Shown piece after piece: positions 28,614 to 39,978 of a stretch of 64,000 nt of DNA. The notes under the pieces were generated by a model. The model did no database searches. It saw only the letters and a list, made by a program, of their open reading frames with translations, and was not told the DNA's origin. The stretch covers positions 1,587,501 through 1,651,500 of the forward strand of contig NZ_CP033611.1 of NCBI RefSeq assembly GCF_003932735.1, in the 5' to 3' direction. A program made the position numbers and the translations under genes. This DNA comes from Rickettsiales endosymbiont of Stachyamoeba lipophora (GTDB lineage Bacteria; Pseudomonadota; Alphaproteobacteria; Rickettsiales; 33-17). Numbering within the stretch: position 1 is the first letter of the stretch; the number at the start of each line of letters is the position of its first letter.

Positions 28614-31600
28614 ATGTCTAATTCCATAAGCCACCTCGTATTACAAGCCAAAACTAGGCAGCAACCTTATCTGGACCTTACAGATCAAGATGAAATCACA
28701 TTAGCAGACTTAAGAACCGCTCAAAACAAAAAGGAATTAGAGGCATTATATCTCAAAGGATTATATATTAGGCAGAATAGACTAACTTTAAATCAAGATC
28801 TAGCCCAAATAATTAATGAGTTAAGCAAAAATGGTGCTAGAGAAATATTAATCTTTTTTGATAAAGCAACTCAAAATATTAGCTCGGCAGAATTTAAAGC
28901 TTTTTTAAGGCAATATAATATTTCAATCAACTTAATGATAGCCCCGCTTCCAAGCATCAATAATGTAAATCGACCTATCAGCTTTACAAGCTTGACCTAT
29001 CCAGATTCTCCCCATTCTACAGCAAATGGTATAATTACATATCCTAATAGGGAAAAGGTTGCCTTGTTAAATGATATTGAGGCTAACAATATAATTTTAG
29101 CCAATCATCTAGCAAAACAAGAAGCTGTGATGCAAAACTATAAATTCGATCTTGAACCACCAGCTTATATCCTATCAAGTAATGATCAAACAGCACAGAA
29201 GCGCCTTAAACAACAGCGACCAGCTGAATTAGAGCTGCAGCAAGAAATGGACATGGAAATAGATGCAGAGATTGAATTAGATTTAGAACTGAGTTTAGAG
29301 GAAGAAACCGAGCAAGATGTTGATATTGATAGCGAGCAAAGCAATAACCTACTAAATAAAGACCAAGCAATACGGAAATTAACTGAATTAATTCAGTATT
29401 CTTTTGATGAGCATTATATAGCTTCTTATACTGGATTAGGTAAAAAAAATATTTGTAGCAAGGCTGCTTACTATGCTTATGGAGTAATAAGCAGAATTTT
29501 TGATAATCCAGATATTACTAAAATTAGCATTCAAGCGCTAACTAAGATCTCTAAAAACCCAGCTTTATTTATCAATGGCTTGAACATAGAAAATCTCCCA
29601 GAGGGATTTGCTGTTAATAAAGAAGGAGCTATATTTTTATCTGAGATACGAGCAAGAGCTAAAAATAAATTCACCTTTAATATAGATAATCTTCGTCCTT
29701 CAATTTCTTCGCCATTTCATTATACGTTGTTACCGCTTGTAACCAGGCGCCATCAGCATCTAAAGGACATTAAAGCTGACTCGCGGCTAAATCAAAAACT
29801 TCATCCTGCCATCAAATATCTTACCGAAAGAAATAGCGCTCTTGATCTACCAATCGCTCAATTAGCAGAATTTTACAATGTGAAGCGGTGTTACAGTTCA
29901 ACCAAATGGAAAGCTCAATTCCCTCTTCATACTCCAGAGCAAATTAAGAGCCATTTTGCATTTGCTACATGTTATAATTTAGATAGCTTAGAGTTACCTC
30001 ATCGCAATGTTAATGAATTTAGAGCTTCTTTGCCTGCGAGTCTTAGGCAGTATGCAATTCTTATAAATGATAAAATATTTAACACTATTCTACAGCAAGG
30101 TGGAAAAGCAGGATTATATAAATTTACAGAAATTTTGCTAGAATTAGACAAAAGAAATCTAACTGAATCTTTTTTAAAAATCATTGAATCTAATAAATAT
30201 ATTCAAGATTTTGGCTATCTAATTAGCGAAAAAGGACTACTTTTCTTTCAAAAATTATTTCTTGAGATTTTACCTGTTAACAATAATGATCAAACGATAG
30301 CAGATCCACATAAATTACGTTTTTTCCAAAATATTTTACAAAAAACTACCGCACATAGTACAGACATAGAAGGATTATTTTCAGGCTTAGATGCATTATA
30401 TTCTAAGTTTCATGAATTTCTCATTAAACAAGAAATTACCGATGAACAACAGAAAGAAGTAATATGGTCTATATTAAAAGATATAATCATTAAAAAAATA
30501 ATACCAAAAGATGCTATTATTACCTATATAAATATTTTAACAAAGTTACCATATGAAGAGTATATAAAAGTATTATGTGAAAGCAAATTAAAAGGTACTC
30601 ATAATTACCAAGTATTATTTGAAAGGTTAATGTTCATAATTGAAATGGCAGCTATTCGTGGCAACCTATATGAACAAATGCATTACTTGCAAAATAATGA
30701 TAGTGTGTATCCAATGCTTGAAGATAACATTACACATAGTCGTATTAGGGAGTTTGGAGCTAATATTACACATGAAAGTTGCGAGTGGAATAAAAATATC
30801 AGCATTAATCATAGCACTCACCAAAGGATAGATGCGCATATTTTGCTGGCTGAAACTCTTGAAGATATTAAATCTAAAGAACTATTTACTAAGGCAATGC
30901 GCTTTGTTGCTTTAATTCCACCGCATCAGCGTGCCTCTCTTGCTCATTATCAACAATATTTAGCCTCTAGGAAGGCTTATGGTAATGAGAAAAAATTTTT
31001 TTCTGTCTATTCAGGTCAAGATCCTTACGCTTTTAATCAATTTAGCACAATAGAACAATTTAAAGTATTTAGGCTTACAAATTATGAAGAGGAAGCAGTA
31101 TTAAAAGGATCTAGAACCATACAAGAGATAATGGAAGCTGCAAGAACGCATCCCAATGAACAATATAGATTTAGTGATGAAAATTGTAGCAATGATGGAA
31201 TAATCTTTGACAATATCAATCTTATTAGAGGTTTTACAACTAAACAATCTACCCAAAATATTAAATTAATAGCCTTAAATATATTAACTTCCACAGGAGA
31301 GTATTATAGTAAAGATTATCCTGATCAGGAATTTTCTTCTTATCTTTCTGCTTTTAATATTTTGTTATCTCCTACTAAGACTAATCATAATGTTATGCTT
31401 GGTGCCATTTCGCCTCAACGTGATCAAAAATATCGTTATTATAAACAAGCTATTACTGAATATGAAATAAATTATAAAAAATCGCCTTTAGGTCAACTCG
31501 ATAAAGACGCGTTAAGAAGAAAATATCAATTACAGCAAAAAATCATTAATAGTTTTCTAAGCATCCATAAAGATAATCCTGAGTTTAACTTCAGTCAATT

Positions 31601-34600
31601 GTTTGCGCTTGGCTTAATTAGCAGTGAAATGCAAGGGTTAATTACCGAAAATCCCACAGCCAAAGAAGCAACTGAAATTAATGCAGTTGTTGCAGAAGCC
31701 AAGCAATTAACTAGATATGATAGCTTTTTTACACAGTTATTACGTATTGCTATTTCCCAGCAAGCTACCCGTAATATCTGCAATAATGCAACTAATATTC
31801 CTGGTGAATTAAGTCAGTTATCCGAACTGAGAGCTAGAGCTCTTAATGCCAAAAATGTTCTTCAAAGCTTAAATCAAACTATTGTAGTTAATGGCCAAGG
31901 CATAACAGCTCATCAATACCTAACCTTAAATGGTGGTAAACCGGAATATCTCCCATTTTTTGCGTTAGTTAATATTAATCATAGTGGCAATATTAAACAA
32001 CAAATTGATGAGTTACACAATACTCTAGCCAATATCTCCCCGCAAGTAATCGAAAAATTTATTACTGATCTAACCAATGCACAGCTTCCATATCAGAATG
32101 GCGGCATTCGATCAAGGACAAGCTGGCCTAAAATAGATATTCAGGAATTAACTAGTCATAAATGCGATAATTTATTTACCCCCTATCAAAGAGATTTGCA
32201 CCCAGTTCAGGAGGCTACAAAATATAATGGCATTAGTTATCAAATTACTTATAGCCTACCAATTAAGCTAGCTGAATTTATTAAAGTTTACGCGCATCCT
32301 ACCAATTATAAAGATAACGGGAAATATAGAGAACTTAATCAGCAGGAATTAATTAGCAAGCTGATTAATTCAAATTATATCGAAGAGGAATTACTCCCTA
32401 GCTTGGGTCATAACAGATCTAACCCAGATTTTATTAAGCAAGCCTCACATGATTTAATTTATTGTATCTTAAAAACTCGCGCCACTCGTGAAAAAGGCTG
32501 GAAAGAGCATACAAAACTATTAACCGACCTAGTATTTGATTCAAATAGAAGTTTAAAAATACAATACGCAGAAATAGAAGCTAATTTACGTAATTTACGA
32601 ACAATTTTTAATATTATAAGAAAGCAACATGGTGAGCCAATTGCAACTCAAGAAATTCATGCAATTGTCAAAGCATTATCACGTCCACCGAAAGCTGAAG
32701 GCAAAGCATTAACCAAAATATTTGCATTTTTAGCTGAAATAGATCCTAATAAACTAAGTTACAAAAATTTTACTTATAGTCAGTTAATTAACTCAGCTCC
32801 CGCTTCATTAATTAAAAATAACTTTCCTACTTTTAAAATGGCAACTGATTTATTACTTAATCTTGCAAATAATAGGCTGAAGCCAGAGGATTTATATAAG
32901 TTAGTTGATAACTTATCTGTAGATGAACTAAATAATTCTATATTTAAGAAAATTATCAAATACTGCCAACAGAATAAAAACTACACTTTAATCACAGTAC
33001 TTTCTAGCATAAAAGTTAAGCCTGAGTATCAAACCCAGCTAGTCAACATACTAACATCCTACGACATAAGCATATTACAACAAATTCAAAATAATCCTTT
33101 AATTAATCTCAAAAAATTATTTAACGAAGGCAAAATAGCAAATGTTAAATATATTATAGATATTGCCTTGAAGCTGGGCATAACTGGCGATAGAGCAGTC
33201 CAATTTATTGAAAAACTAAATAAGCAAAATAACGACTATGTTCAAGTAGTAGCATCTTATATTAATGAATATCAAGCTAAAAATTCAATAGATTACCTAT
33301 TTGAGGTGGTATTAAGTAATAATAGTAAATCCCAATTAAAAAACAAACTTCATCTTATATTCACGCAAGACACTTCTAGATTCGATTATGATGAAACCAG
33401 AATCATCGAACTTATTAGACAAATTAAACATAAAAGAGCTGACAATGAAAGTAGCCCTTTATTATTAATAGAGGAGAAAGAGCTATTACGCTGCTTTAAA
33501 AGCTTAATGAATTTCATGAAAGAGCAACCTATTGTTAAAGATAAGAAAGGTAATAATCGAGCCATTTGCAAGCTTAGCTCTCTGGAAATCCAGGAACTCG
33601 TTAGACATTTAAAACACAGACGCATGCATTTAAAGGGGCATTCTATATTGGAAAAAAGAATGCTTGATCTTCAATTTACGGCATTAACTCTAGAGATGCT
33701 ATATAGAAATACTGGAAAATTTCCACGTGATACGCAGATTTTAAGTATTCTGAATAGCATGATTCATCATAGTGATATGATACAAGAGATTGCTACTGGG
33801 CAAGGTAAATCTATCATTACAGCTCTACATGCTTCATATTTATGGTTTACTGGGCAAACAGTTGATGTGGTCAGCTCAAATAGGTCTTTAGCTGCTCATG
33901 ATTTGGCTGAATTTTCTAATTATTATAATAGCCTGGGAATCGAGTATGGCCCTACCATAATCACTACCACTTCTGAACCAAAAGATTATAAAAAAGGTGG
34001 CATAAATTATTCAACACCATCTGATATAGCATTATTCCGTGCAAATATTGAATTTTATCCAGAAAGTAGAGATGCATCATTAAACCACGATCGAAGTCTG
34101 GTTTGCGATGAAGTAGATGCTGCATTAACTTCAGAATTAAACTATAGGCTTGCCTGTTCAATGTTAGATATTAATAAAGATGCTACCAGAGAACTTTTTA
34201 GTAATATTCTTTCATTTGCTGCTTCTCCTACCTTTATGTCTGAGCACGTCGCAAGAAAAGATGATGTATTTAATCTAAAGCAATATTTATATTATCAATT
34301 TCAGCTAGCAAAAGGAAGTTTATTCAAATGGCCGCTAAAGATTAACCAAGTTAATGGATTAAAACAAAGCAACAAAGTAGAAGACCGTAATCTTTACCTG
34401 CTTTATCAGGCTTTACACAAAGCAGAATTATTAGGTGAGCAGCAAGAATTTGAATTTTTTGATACTTTATTAGATTCAGCACTTGAAGCTCAACGCTTAA
34501 CGGAGGGTAGGGATTTTGTACTACCACCCAAAGCAGCAAATGATCATAATGCAAAGAACTTAAAAGCCATACCTTTAATAGAAAATAGACCAAGCCTGGG

Positions 34601-37600
34601 GTCTGTATTTGGTAAGGGAGTACAAGGATTCTTACATATCATTCTTGAATCGAAATATCCAGATTTAAAAGGTAAATTCCAAATATCACCGCCTTCAGCT
34701 ACCATATTTAATATTACTGCTAAAAATTTCTTTGATTATTATAGACTTACAGGTGGAAGAATAATTGGCCTAACTGGGACTGCGGGCACCAGTAGTGACT
34801 TAAAGGAATTTAGAAGAATTAATAAGATCGAAGCTTATTCCCATCCTCGCTTTGAAAAAGATGAACGTAGAAAGATTCCTTCGCAAATTACTGCCAATAA
34901 TAAGGCGCAGCTAGATTTTTTAACTGGTAGGTTGCTTGCAACTTATACAGCTAACCAAGCTGAAAACGATTTAAATAAGATTAGACCTATTATTATTTTT
35001 TGTACTGACCCCCAAGAAGCAATTAAAACTTTTGAAAAATTAAAAGCTATATTACCCACTACAGTAAGAAATTTGCAATTATTTGCAGCAAGTGATAAAG
35101 ATACTGGCTCCGAAAGTGAAGTTATTAAATCTGCGGGAAGTAATAATTCTATTACTGTAACTACGCCTATGTTAGGTAGAGGAACAGATTTCTTTACAAA
35201 GCACCCTCAAGGCTTCTTTGCATATAATCTCTGTACTAAAATTACTGCTAATGATTTAACACAAATGTATGGCAGAGTTGGACGGAACGGAATGCCTGGT
35301 GAATTCCGATCAATCTTTAATGCAGAAGAGTTTATAGATCCTCAGCAACTATCGGAACTACAAGCAGATGATACTATGAAGGCTGTAGCTCATGCAAAAA
35401 GAGTACAAAGATTGCGTAATCAACCACTTAGTGATGTGCTTATTTATTTTAATCATGTCTTTGCAGGAAATCATATTTTAGCATGCCAAGCTAATGAATT
35501 TATTAATAAGGCTTGGAAAAAATTATTGAAAGAAAACAATACTAACACTAACCAAGAAAAGGAAGGCTTGCTTGCATTAAGAGCTCGATTGGTAAAAGTT
35601 GTCCAAGAAAAATATAAAGATGCAAGTAGCAAGTTAGAGCAATTTCTAGCCCAAATTGATAAAGATGAACTGGTAGAAATTCGATTAGATGATAATGAAG
35701 AGATAAGCTTACACCTTGCAGATATTACTAGCCAAGCAATCACCCCAACTTATAACATTCCAGTTATTGATTATAGCTATATTTTCGAGCAGGAAAGTGT
35801 TACTTTAGAAGCAACACAGCGATTTGATAAAATCAATCAAGAATTAATGGCAATTATTAGCAACGCTAATAATACTGATTTGGCTAAAATAGATGCACTT
35901 TATGCAGAATGTAATCAAATATATACTAAGCATCCTGAGCTTCAATATGATAACATTACAAAACAGTTCAAAATGCTATCTCAGGTTTTATTAGAACAAA
36001 TGGATGCTGAATTATCTTCATATCAGATAGCCGAAAAGTTATTAAGGCTGAATAACCAACATGTTTTACTGCCCTATGCTAAGAAATTAGCTTACCAAAT
36101 TTTGCCCTCTCCCGAGCAAGCAGAAGCAAAATTAAGCGCAAAAGTGACACAGCAACCTGAGTTATCGCAAGGGTTTTTGGCTACCCCTTCTTTGAGTTAT
36201 TTATTTGCAAAAAATTATTGGAAAGATGTTAGAAAAGAAGCGGGATTTTCAGCGCCTATTACTTTACTTCTAGACTCTAAGGATCTTAATACTTTATCAA
36301 TCAAGCAAAAGAACTTTTACCAAGATGTATGGATGGTTCAATCAGCTATCCTAGCTACCCATATTTTTACTTTAGAACATGCTCCGCTAAAAGTTACTAA
36401 AAATATAAAAATTAAAACCGAAGGTAGCTCGCCAGCTTTAATGGTTCCTGGGCTGCAAGATTCTTATAAATCATATTGCCATATGATTAAAGGCAAGAAT
36501 ACAACAAAAATAAAAAGATTTATAGAAAACTTTAGGGATATTAAAGATTTGAATATAAATGCCCTAGAGTTAGGTGCATATCAAGCTATCATGATTGGAA
36601 CTGATTCTGATTCTGATAGTGGACATGCAGAAACTATTCTAACTAACGGTAAATTATTATTTTGGATTAATCGTGGAGCCGGAGCAAAAACTCCTGGTAT
36701 CGAAATATTCCAAATAACACAAAATATGGACGAGTTAAAAAAAGTTCTTAATCAAATCCAACAAAAAAATGTAAATAAAGTAATTTACTCTCATGAAGAA
36801 ATGCAAGCTGATATTAATAATCTATGCAAAATTGCAGATCAAGAAGAACAGGTGCAACCGATCCGTATAATTTCAATGAAAGGTCAAAAGATAGGCAATT
36901 GCGGCTGGACCCAAAGCAAAGCAGTAGTTAGAGCTGCCATGATTGCTGATATGTTAGAAGAAAGTGATGAGCTACCAGATATTTCCCCTGCCAAATGGCA
37001 AAGAATTCTACAAAGTTCTAACGAACTTTACAAAGATTTTACTACTTTTAATCGACTTCAGAAAGCTGAGGAAATTTTACTCAGTATTAATGATCAATAT
37101 CAAGCACAGTATCTAACTCAAGAGCAACAAAACAGAATTAAAACATTAACCGATTTTAAGATAATTCCATCTTTACCTCATAAGTTTATTAAAAAAATTG
37201 CTCAATCCTTAATGCAAGAGAAGGAACTAAGTGATAAATTTCGTCATAATATTTACTCCCAACAAGCAAAGAAAATTGCAAAGTTTTTTTCTTGCTTATC
37301 TGATAATATGGTTAGTAAAATCACGGTTAGCGAAATCAAATCTTCTATGATTGAGGGAAAGCTTCCAAAGTTTTCTAATTTACTTAGATTAAGTAAAGAT
37401 AATCTTACCAATGAACAACAAAAAGAAATATTTGATTGCTTTATCCAATTACAGCAATCTGATAATAATTTAATTAAGATAAATAAGTTAGAATATGTAC
37501 AAAACCTCATTACATTACTGACTGAGAATTATCAATATACAATATTACATTATCTTGCAACGATGGAAGAGTCGTTTCTTAGTGAAGCATTAATTAGCAC

Positions 37601-39281
37601 CTCACTAGCAAGCTTTCCTGCAGCCGAACCTATTTTTATTACCTTTGAGTTAGCCAATTTGATTAGCCAGTATTCTGCTACTGAGGATAATAGGTTAGCA
37701 ATTTATAACTTTATTAGTAATTATTTATCTAACATCTATAAAAATGAAGATAATACTCAATTAGTAAATTACAAAAACTGGTTAGATTTACTATTAAGCA
37801 ATAATACTAATGACAAAATTAATGGAATTACAGGTTTAATCAACTCTGATATAGCAGGTATCTATATCTCAAAAATAGTTACTAAACTTATATCACCTGA
37901 ATTATCTTTTGAATTAATGATCCAGAATAGAGACAATGTAAATGAGAAGATAATCAGAGCATTAAAAAATGAGCTTAATAACAATCAAAGCGAGCAGCTT
38001 ATTAAAGAACTCCTGCTAAATTGTATTAAGCAGGCTGAAAATGATACATCCTTAGAGAGCATACAATCAATTCAAACTTTGTTGAAATTATTAACTACCA
38101 ATTTTGAAGGAGAGGTTCTAGCTAATTTAAATATCTTATTAGAAAATAACATTGATGATAACTTATTAAAAACTATTATCACCAATCTTTCTACGCAAGA
38201 TTTATTGATCAAAGAATGCCTCGAATTAAATAATATAATTGGATTAAATAGAATCATAAATTTAATGACTAGCAACCCGTTAGAATTTAATGGAGCAGAA
38301 TTTAGTAAATTAATTGCTGCTAATCTTCCTAAAATTATTGCACGAACAAAGTTAGCTGATAATCACTTTGTACAAAATGCTTTTGATTTAGCTGCAGAAA
38401 ATTTATATAAAACCGCAATGAGGAACAATCAACTAAATGAACTTGATGCTGTTGGGGAATCAGCATTACATCGAGTGGCAGATTCCAATTCATCGGAAAG
38501 ATTAAGAACCTTACTCGATAAGCAAGAGATAGAAATTGACATAAAAGATAAAACCTTAGGTGCTACACCCCTTCATTATGCTATTTTAACTAAACAAGCG
38601 AAAAATATTAAATTAATTTTAGATAAAGGCGCGAATATTAATATTGCTGATAATGAAGGAAACACTCCTTTGCACTGGGCAGCTTTATACGGTACACCTG
38701 AAATCATGTACTCATTGCTAATGAGAGGAGCTAATTTGCTTGCTACTAATAATGATAATAAAACTCCTTCTGACTTAATTAACGATGTTGTTCTTAAACT
38801 TTCCTTAGGCAGAATGAAATCATTATCTTTAGATTTGACTTATTTTATTAAATCCTATGATGGCAGCTTTTTAAAAAAAGATAAACTGCTGCAGGATATT
38901 TTAAAAAAAGCAGATGCTTCGCCACACGGAACAGCAGCAGAAAAAGAAAGTTATAAGGAGTTTGCTACTAGCTTTGTTGAAGAATTTTATAATAGAGGAG
39001 ATGTTAAAAAGGCACTAAGCAATAGTACAGGTGTTAAAAATATAGTTATACCAGGCCTAGTGGCTGGATTAATGGCTACTGGAATACTTTTGGTTCTTAC
39101 CGGACCATTAGTAGTGCCTGCTTTACCTATCATTTTAGTTACTGCCATCGCTGCCGCAGGAATTGGGGGTATTAAAATGCTGGTTAAAAATAAAAACATT
39201 AATAAAGAGTTTAAAGCTAAATACTCTGATCTACTGAACGACAAAAGTAGAGGCAATCCAGATATCTCATTAGGTACATAA
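28614..39281 (+). CDS. Giant SecA-like motor protein with ankyrin repeats (putative effector)
   Basis: A 3555-residue protein. Residues about 205-250 are a highly acidic tract. Most of 250-1650 is helical sequence with no family I recognise. About 1680-2260 resembles the SecA motor: ATGQGKS (about 1728, Walker A), LVCDEVDAAL (about 1832, Walker B), GLTGTAG (about 2053), MLGRGTDFF (about 2186) and MYGRVGRNGMPGEF (about 2218) match SecA motifs in order. About 2670-2790 has GHAETI and, 90 residues on, IGNCGWTQSKA, which could be His and Cys of a protease-like site (weak). About 3280-3393 holds ankyrin repeats (TPLHYAI, TPLHWAALYG). About 3476-3526 is hydrophobic, Gly/Ala-rich and probably membrane-inserting. 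It is not housekeeping SecA (about 900 residues). Inference: a secreted host-interacting protein or toxin. Confidence 0.85.
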   Translation: MSNSISHLVLQAKTRQQPYLDLTDQDEITLADLRTAQNKKELEALYLKGLYIRQNRLTLNQDLAQIINELSKNGAREILIFFDKATQNISSAEFKAFLRQYNISINLMIAPLPSINNVNRPISFTSLTYPDSPHSTANGIITYPNREKVALLNDIEANNIILANHLAKQEAVMQNYKFDLEPPAYILSSNDQTAQKRLKQQRPAELELQQEMDMEIDAEIELDLELSLEEETEQDVDIDSEQSNNLLNKDQAIRKLTELIQYSFDEHYIASYTGLGKKNICSKAAYYAYGVISRIFDNPDITKISIQALTKISKNPALFINGLNIENLPEGFAVNKEGAIFLSEIRARAKNKFTFNIDNLRPSISSPFHYTLLPLVTRRHQHLKDIKADSRLNQKLHPAIKYLTERNSALDLPIAQLAEFYNVKRCYSSTKWKAQFPLHTPEQIKSHFAFATCYNLDSLELPHRNVNEFRASLPASLRQYAILINDKIFNTILQQGGKAGLYKFTEILLELDKRNLTESFLKIIESNKYIQDFGYLISEKGLLFFQKLFLEILPVNNNDQTIADPHKLRFFQNILQKTTAHSTDIEGLFSGLDALYSKFHEFLIKQEITDEQQKEVIWSILKDIIIKKIIPKDAIITYINILTKLPYEEYIKVLCESKLKGTHNYQVLFERLMFIIEMAAIRGNLYEQMHYLQNNDSVYPMLEDNITHSRIREFGANITHESCEWNKNISINHSTHQRIDAHILLAETLEDIKSKELFTKAMRFVALIPPHQRASLAHYQQYLASRKAYGNEKKFFSVYSGQDPYAFNQFSTIEQFKVFRLTNYEEEAVLKGSRTIQEIMEAARTHPNEQYRFSDENCSNDGIIFDNINLIRGFTTKQSTQNIKLIALNILTSTGEYYSKDYPDQEFSSYLSAFNILLSPTKTNHNVMLGAISPQRDQKYRYYKQAITEYEINYKKSPLGQLDKDALRRKYQLQQKIINSFLSIHKDNPEFNFSQLFALGLISSEMQGLITENPTAKEATEINAVVAEAKQLTRYDSFFTQLLRIAISQQATRNICNNATNIPGELSQLSELRARALNAKNVLQSLNQTIVVNGQGITAHQYLTLNGGKPEYLPFFALVNINHSGNIKQQIDELHNTLANISPQVIEKFITDLTNAQLPYQNGGIRSRTSWPKIDIQELTSHKCDNLFTPYQRDLHPVQEATKYNGISYQITYSLPIKLAEFIKVYAHPTNYKDNGKYRELNQQELISKLINSNYIEEELLPSLGHNRSNPDFIKQASHDLIYCILKTRATREKGWKEHTKLLTDLVFDSNRSLKIQYAEIEANLRNLRTIFNIIRKQHGEPIATQEIHAIVKALSRPPKAEGKALTKIFAFLAEIDPNKLSYKNFTYSQLINSAPASLIKNNFPTFKMATDLLLNLANNRLKPEDLYKLVDNLSVDELNNSIFKKIIKYCQQNKNYTLITVLSSIKVKPEYQTQLVNILTSYDISILQQIQNNPLINLKKLFNEGKIANVKYIIDIALKLGITGDRAVQFIEKLNKQNNDYVQVVASYINEYQAKNSIDYLFEVVLSNNSKSQLKNKLHLIFTQDTSRFDYDETRIIELIRQIKHKRADNESSPLLLIEEKELLRCFKSLMNFMKEQPIVKDKKGNNRAICKLSSLEIQELVRHLKHRRMHLKGHSILEKRMLDLQFTALTLEMLYRNTGKFPRDTQILSILNSMIHHSDMIQEIATGQGKSIITALHASYLWFTGQTVDVVSSNRSLAAHDLAEFSNYYNSLGIEYGPTIITTTSEPKDYKKGGINYSTPSDIALFRANIEFYPESRDASLNHDRSLVCDEVDAALTSELNYRLACSMLDINKDATRELFSNILSFAASPTFMSEHVARKDDVFNLKQYLYYQFQLAKGSLFKWPLKINQVNGLKQSNKVEDRNLYLLYQALHKAELLGEQQEFEFFDTLLDSALEAQRLTEGRDFVLPPKAANDHNAKNLKAIPLIENRPSLGSVFGKGVQGFLHIILESKYPDLKGKFQISPPSATIFNITAKNFFDYYRLTGGRIIGLTGTAGTSSDLKEFRRINKIEAYSHPRFEKDERRKIPSQITANNKAQLDFLTGRLLATYTANQAENDLNKIRPIIIFCTDPQEAIKTFEKLKAILPTTVRNLQLFAASDKDTGSESEVIKSAGSNNSITVTTPMLGRGTDFFTKHPQGFFAYNLCTKITANDLTQMYGRVGRNGMPGEFRSIFNAEEFIDPQQLSELQADDTMKAVAHAKRVQRLRNQPLSDVLIYFNHVFAGNHILACQANEFINKAWKKLLKENNTNTNQEKEGLLALRARLVKVVQEKYKDASSKLEQFLAQIDKDELVEIRLDDNEEISLHLADITSQAITPTYNIPVIDYSYIFEQESVTLEATQRFDKINQELMAIISNANNTDLAKIDALYAECNQIYTKHPELQYDNITKQFKMLSQVLLEQMDAELSSYQIAEKLLRLNNQHVLLPYAKKLAYQILPSPEQAEAKLSAKVTQQPELSQGFLATPSLSYLFAKNYWKDVRKEAGFSAPITLLLDSKDLNTLSIKQKNFYQDVWMVQSAILATHIFTLEHAPLKVTKNIKIKTEGSSPALMVPGLQDSYKSYCHMIKGKNTTKIKRFIENFRDIKDLNINALELGAYQAIMIGTDSDSDSGHAETILTNGKLLFWINRGAGAKTPGIEIFQITQNMDELKKVLNQIQQKNVNKVIYSHEEMQADINNLCKIADQEEQVQPIRIISMKGQKIGNCGWTQSKAVVRAAMIADMLEESDELPDISPAKWQRILQSSNELYKDFTTFNRLQKAEEILLSINDQYQAQYLTQEQQNRIKTLTDFKIIPSLPHKFIKKIAQSLMQEKELSDKFRHNIYSQQAKKIAKFFSCLSDNMVSKITVSEIKSSMIEGKLPKFSNLLRLSKDNLTNEQQKEIFDCFIQLQQSDNNLIKINKLEYVQNLITLLTENYQYTILHYLATMEESFLSEALISTSLASFPAAEPIFITFELANLISQYSATEDNRLAIYNFISNYLSNIYKNEDNTQLVNYKNWLDLLLSNNTNDKINGITGLINSDIAGIYISKIVTKLISPELSFELMIQNRDNVNEKIIRALKNELNNNQSEQLIKELLLNCIKQAENDTSLESIQSIQTLLKLLTTNFEGEVLANLNILLENNIDDNLLKTIITNLSTQDLLIKECLELNNIIGLNRIINLMTSNPLEFNGAEFSKLIAANLPKIIARTKLADNHFVQNAFDLAAENLYKTAMRNNQLNELDAVGESALHRVADSNSSERLRTLLDKQEIEIDIKDKTLGATPLHYAILTKQAKNIKLILDKGANINIADNEGNTPLHWAALYGTPEIMYSLLMRGANLLATNNDNKTPSDLINDVVLKLSLGRMKSLSLDLTYFIKSYDGSFLKKDKLLQDILKKADASPHGTAAEKESYKEFATSFVEEFYNRGDVKKALSNSTGVKNIVIPGLVAGLMATGILLVLTGPLVVPALPIILVTAIAAAGIGGIKMLVKNKNINKEFKAKYSDLLNDKSRGNPDISLGT

Positions 39282-39515
39282 AACATGTTTATTTCAGATA
39301 GCATTTGTTGTAATCCTTCCATTCACGTAATTTTATTAATGCCAGTTTTGGATAAGAGAAGGAATAAATAAAAAAGACTGATAATTAAGGGGCTAGCGAC
39401 AACCTTGATTAGGTATCAGCCATAGGAAAAGATATCACAACATTATTTTGCTTATTCTGCTGCCAAAAAGTTGAAACTATCTCTGTGAGTCTCGCACTTA
39501 CCCCAGGTCAAAGAA

Positions 39516-39920
39516 ATGATTTACAGCCCTAATTCAGAGCAACAAAAATTATATGAAAAATATTTAATTAATAGTGAAAAAGTAACACCAGAACTATTAC
39601 AAGAAAGTGCTAATAAAGTTAAAGAATGGACCAAACAAGAGTGGCAAAATTCTTACCAAGAATTTGAAAATTTAAACTTAGAGTCCAAGAAGGCAATCTT
39701 AGAAGGTTTAGCTGTTGATTCTGATCAAGTGCAGCAATTAGTAAGAAAACACTATATACAAGTATCAAAGTTCTGGACCCCGGATCGAGAAAGCTATAAA
39801 GGGCTTGGGCAGCTCTATACAGAACATAAAGATTTTGTGAAACTTTATAACGCTGTTCATCCAAATTTAGCTCAATTTTTACAGCAAGCTATAGAAACTT
39901 TTGCTGAACGGGAACTATAG
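39516..39920 (+). CDS. TipAS-domain protein (thiopeptide/antibiotic-binding type)
   Basis: A 134-residue protein that is only the TipAS domain: EWTKQEWQ, VQQLVRKHY, then SYKGLGQLYTEHKDFVKLY and FLQQAIETFAE, matching the C-terminal drug-binding domain of TipA-type MerR regulators. No MerR DNA-binding domain precedes it. Known of the family: free TipAS domains sequester thiopeptide-like drugs, while full regulators sense them. Inference: drug binding or immunity. It is followed by a terminator, and a broken tandem copy lies at 40800-40952. Confidence 0.75.
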   Translation: MIYSPNSEQQKLYEKYLINSEKVTPELLQESANKVKEWTKQEWQNSYQEFENLNLESKKAILEGLAVDSDQVQQLVRKHYIQVSKFWTPDRESYKGLGQLYTEHKDFVKLYNAVHPNLAQFLQQAIETFAEREL

Positions 39921-39924
39921 AAAT

Positions 39925-39956
39925 AAGGGGGAAAATAATCTAAATTTCTCCCTTTT
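39925..39956 (+). terminator. Intrinsic terminator after the TipAS gene
   Basis: The G-run side of the stem (AAGGGGGAAA) pairs with TTTCTCCCTT and is followed by TTTT. A near copy follows the broken TipAS copy at 40957-40989. Confidence 0.7.
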
Positions 39957-39978
39957 GTTATATTGATATAATTTATTT

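Noticed and set aside
28614-39281. Housekeeping SecA translocase
   Set aside because: The protein is about four times too long, and carries ankyrin repeats and unrelated large domains around the motor motifs.
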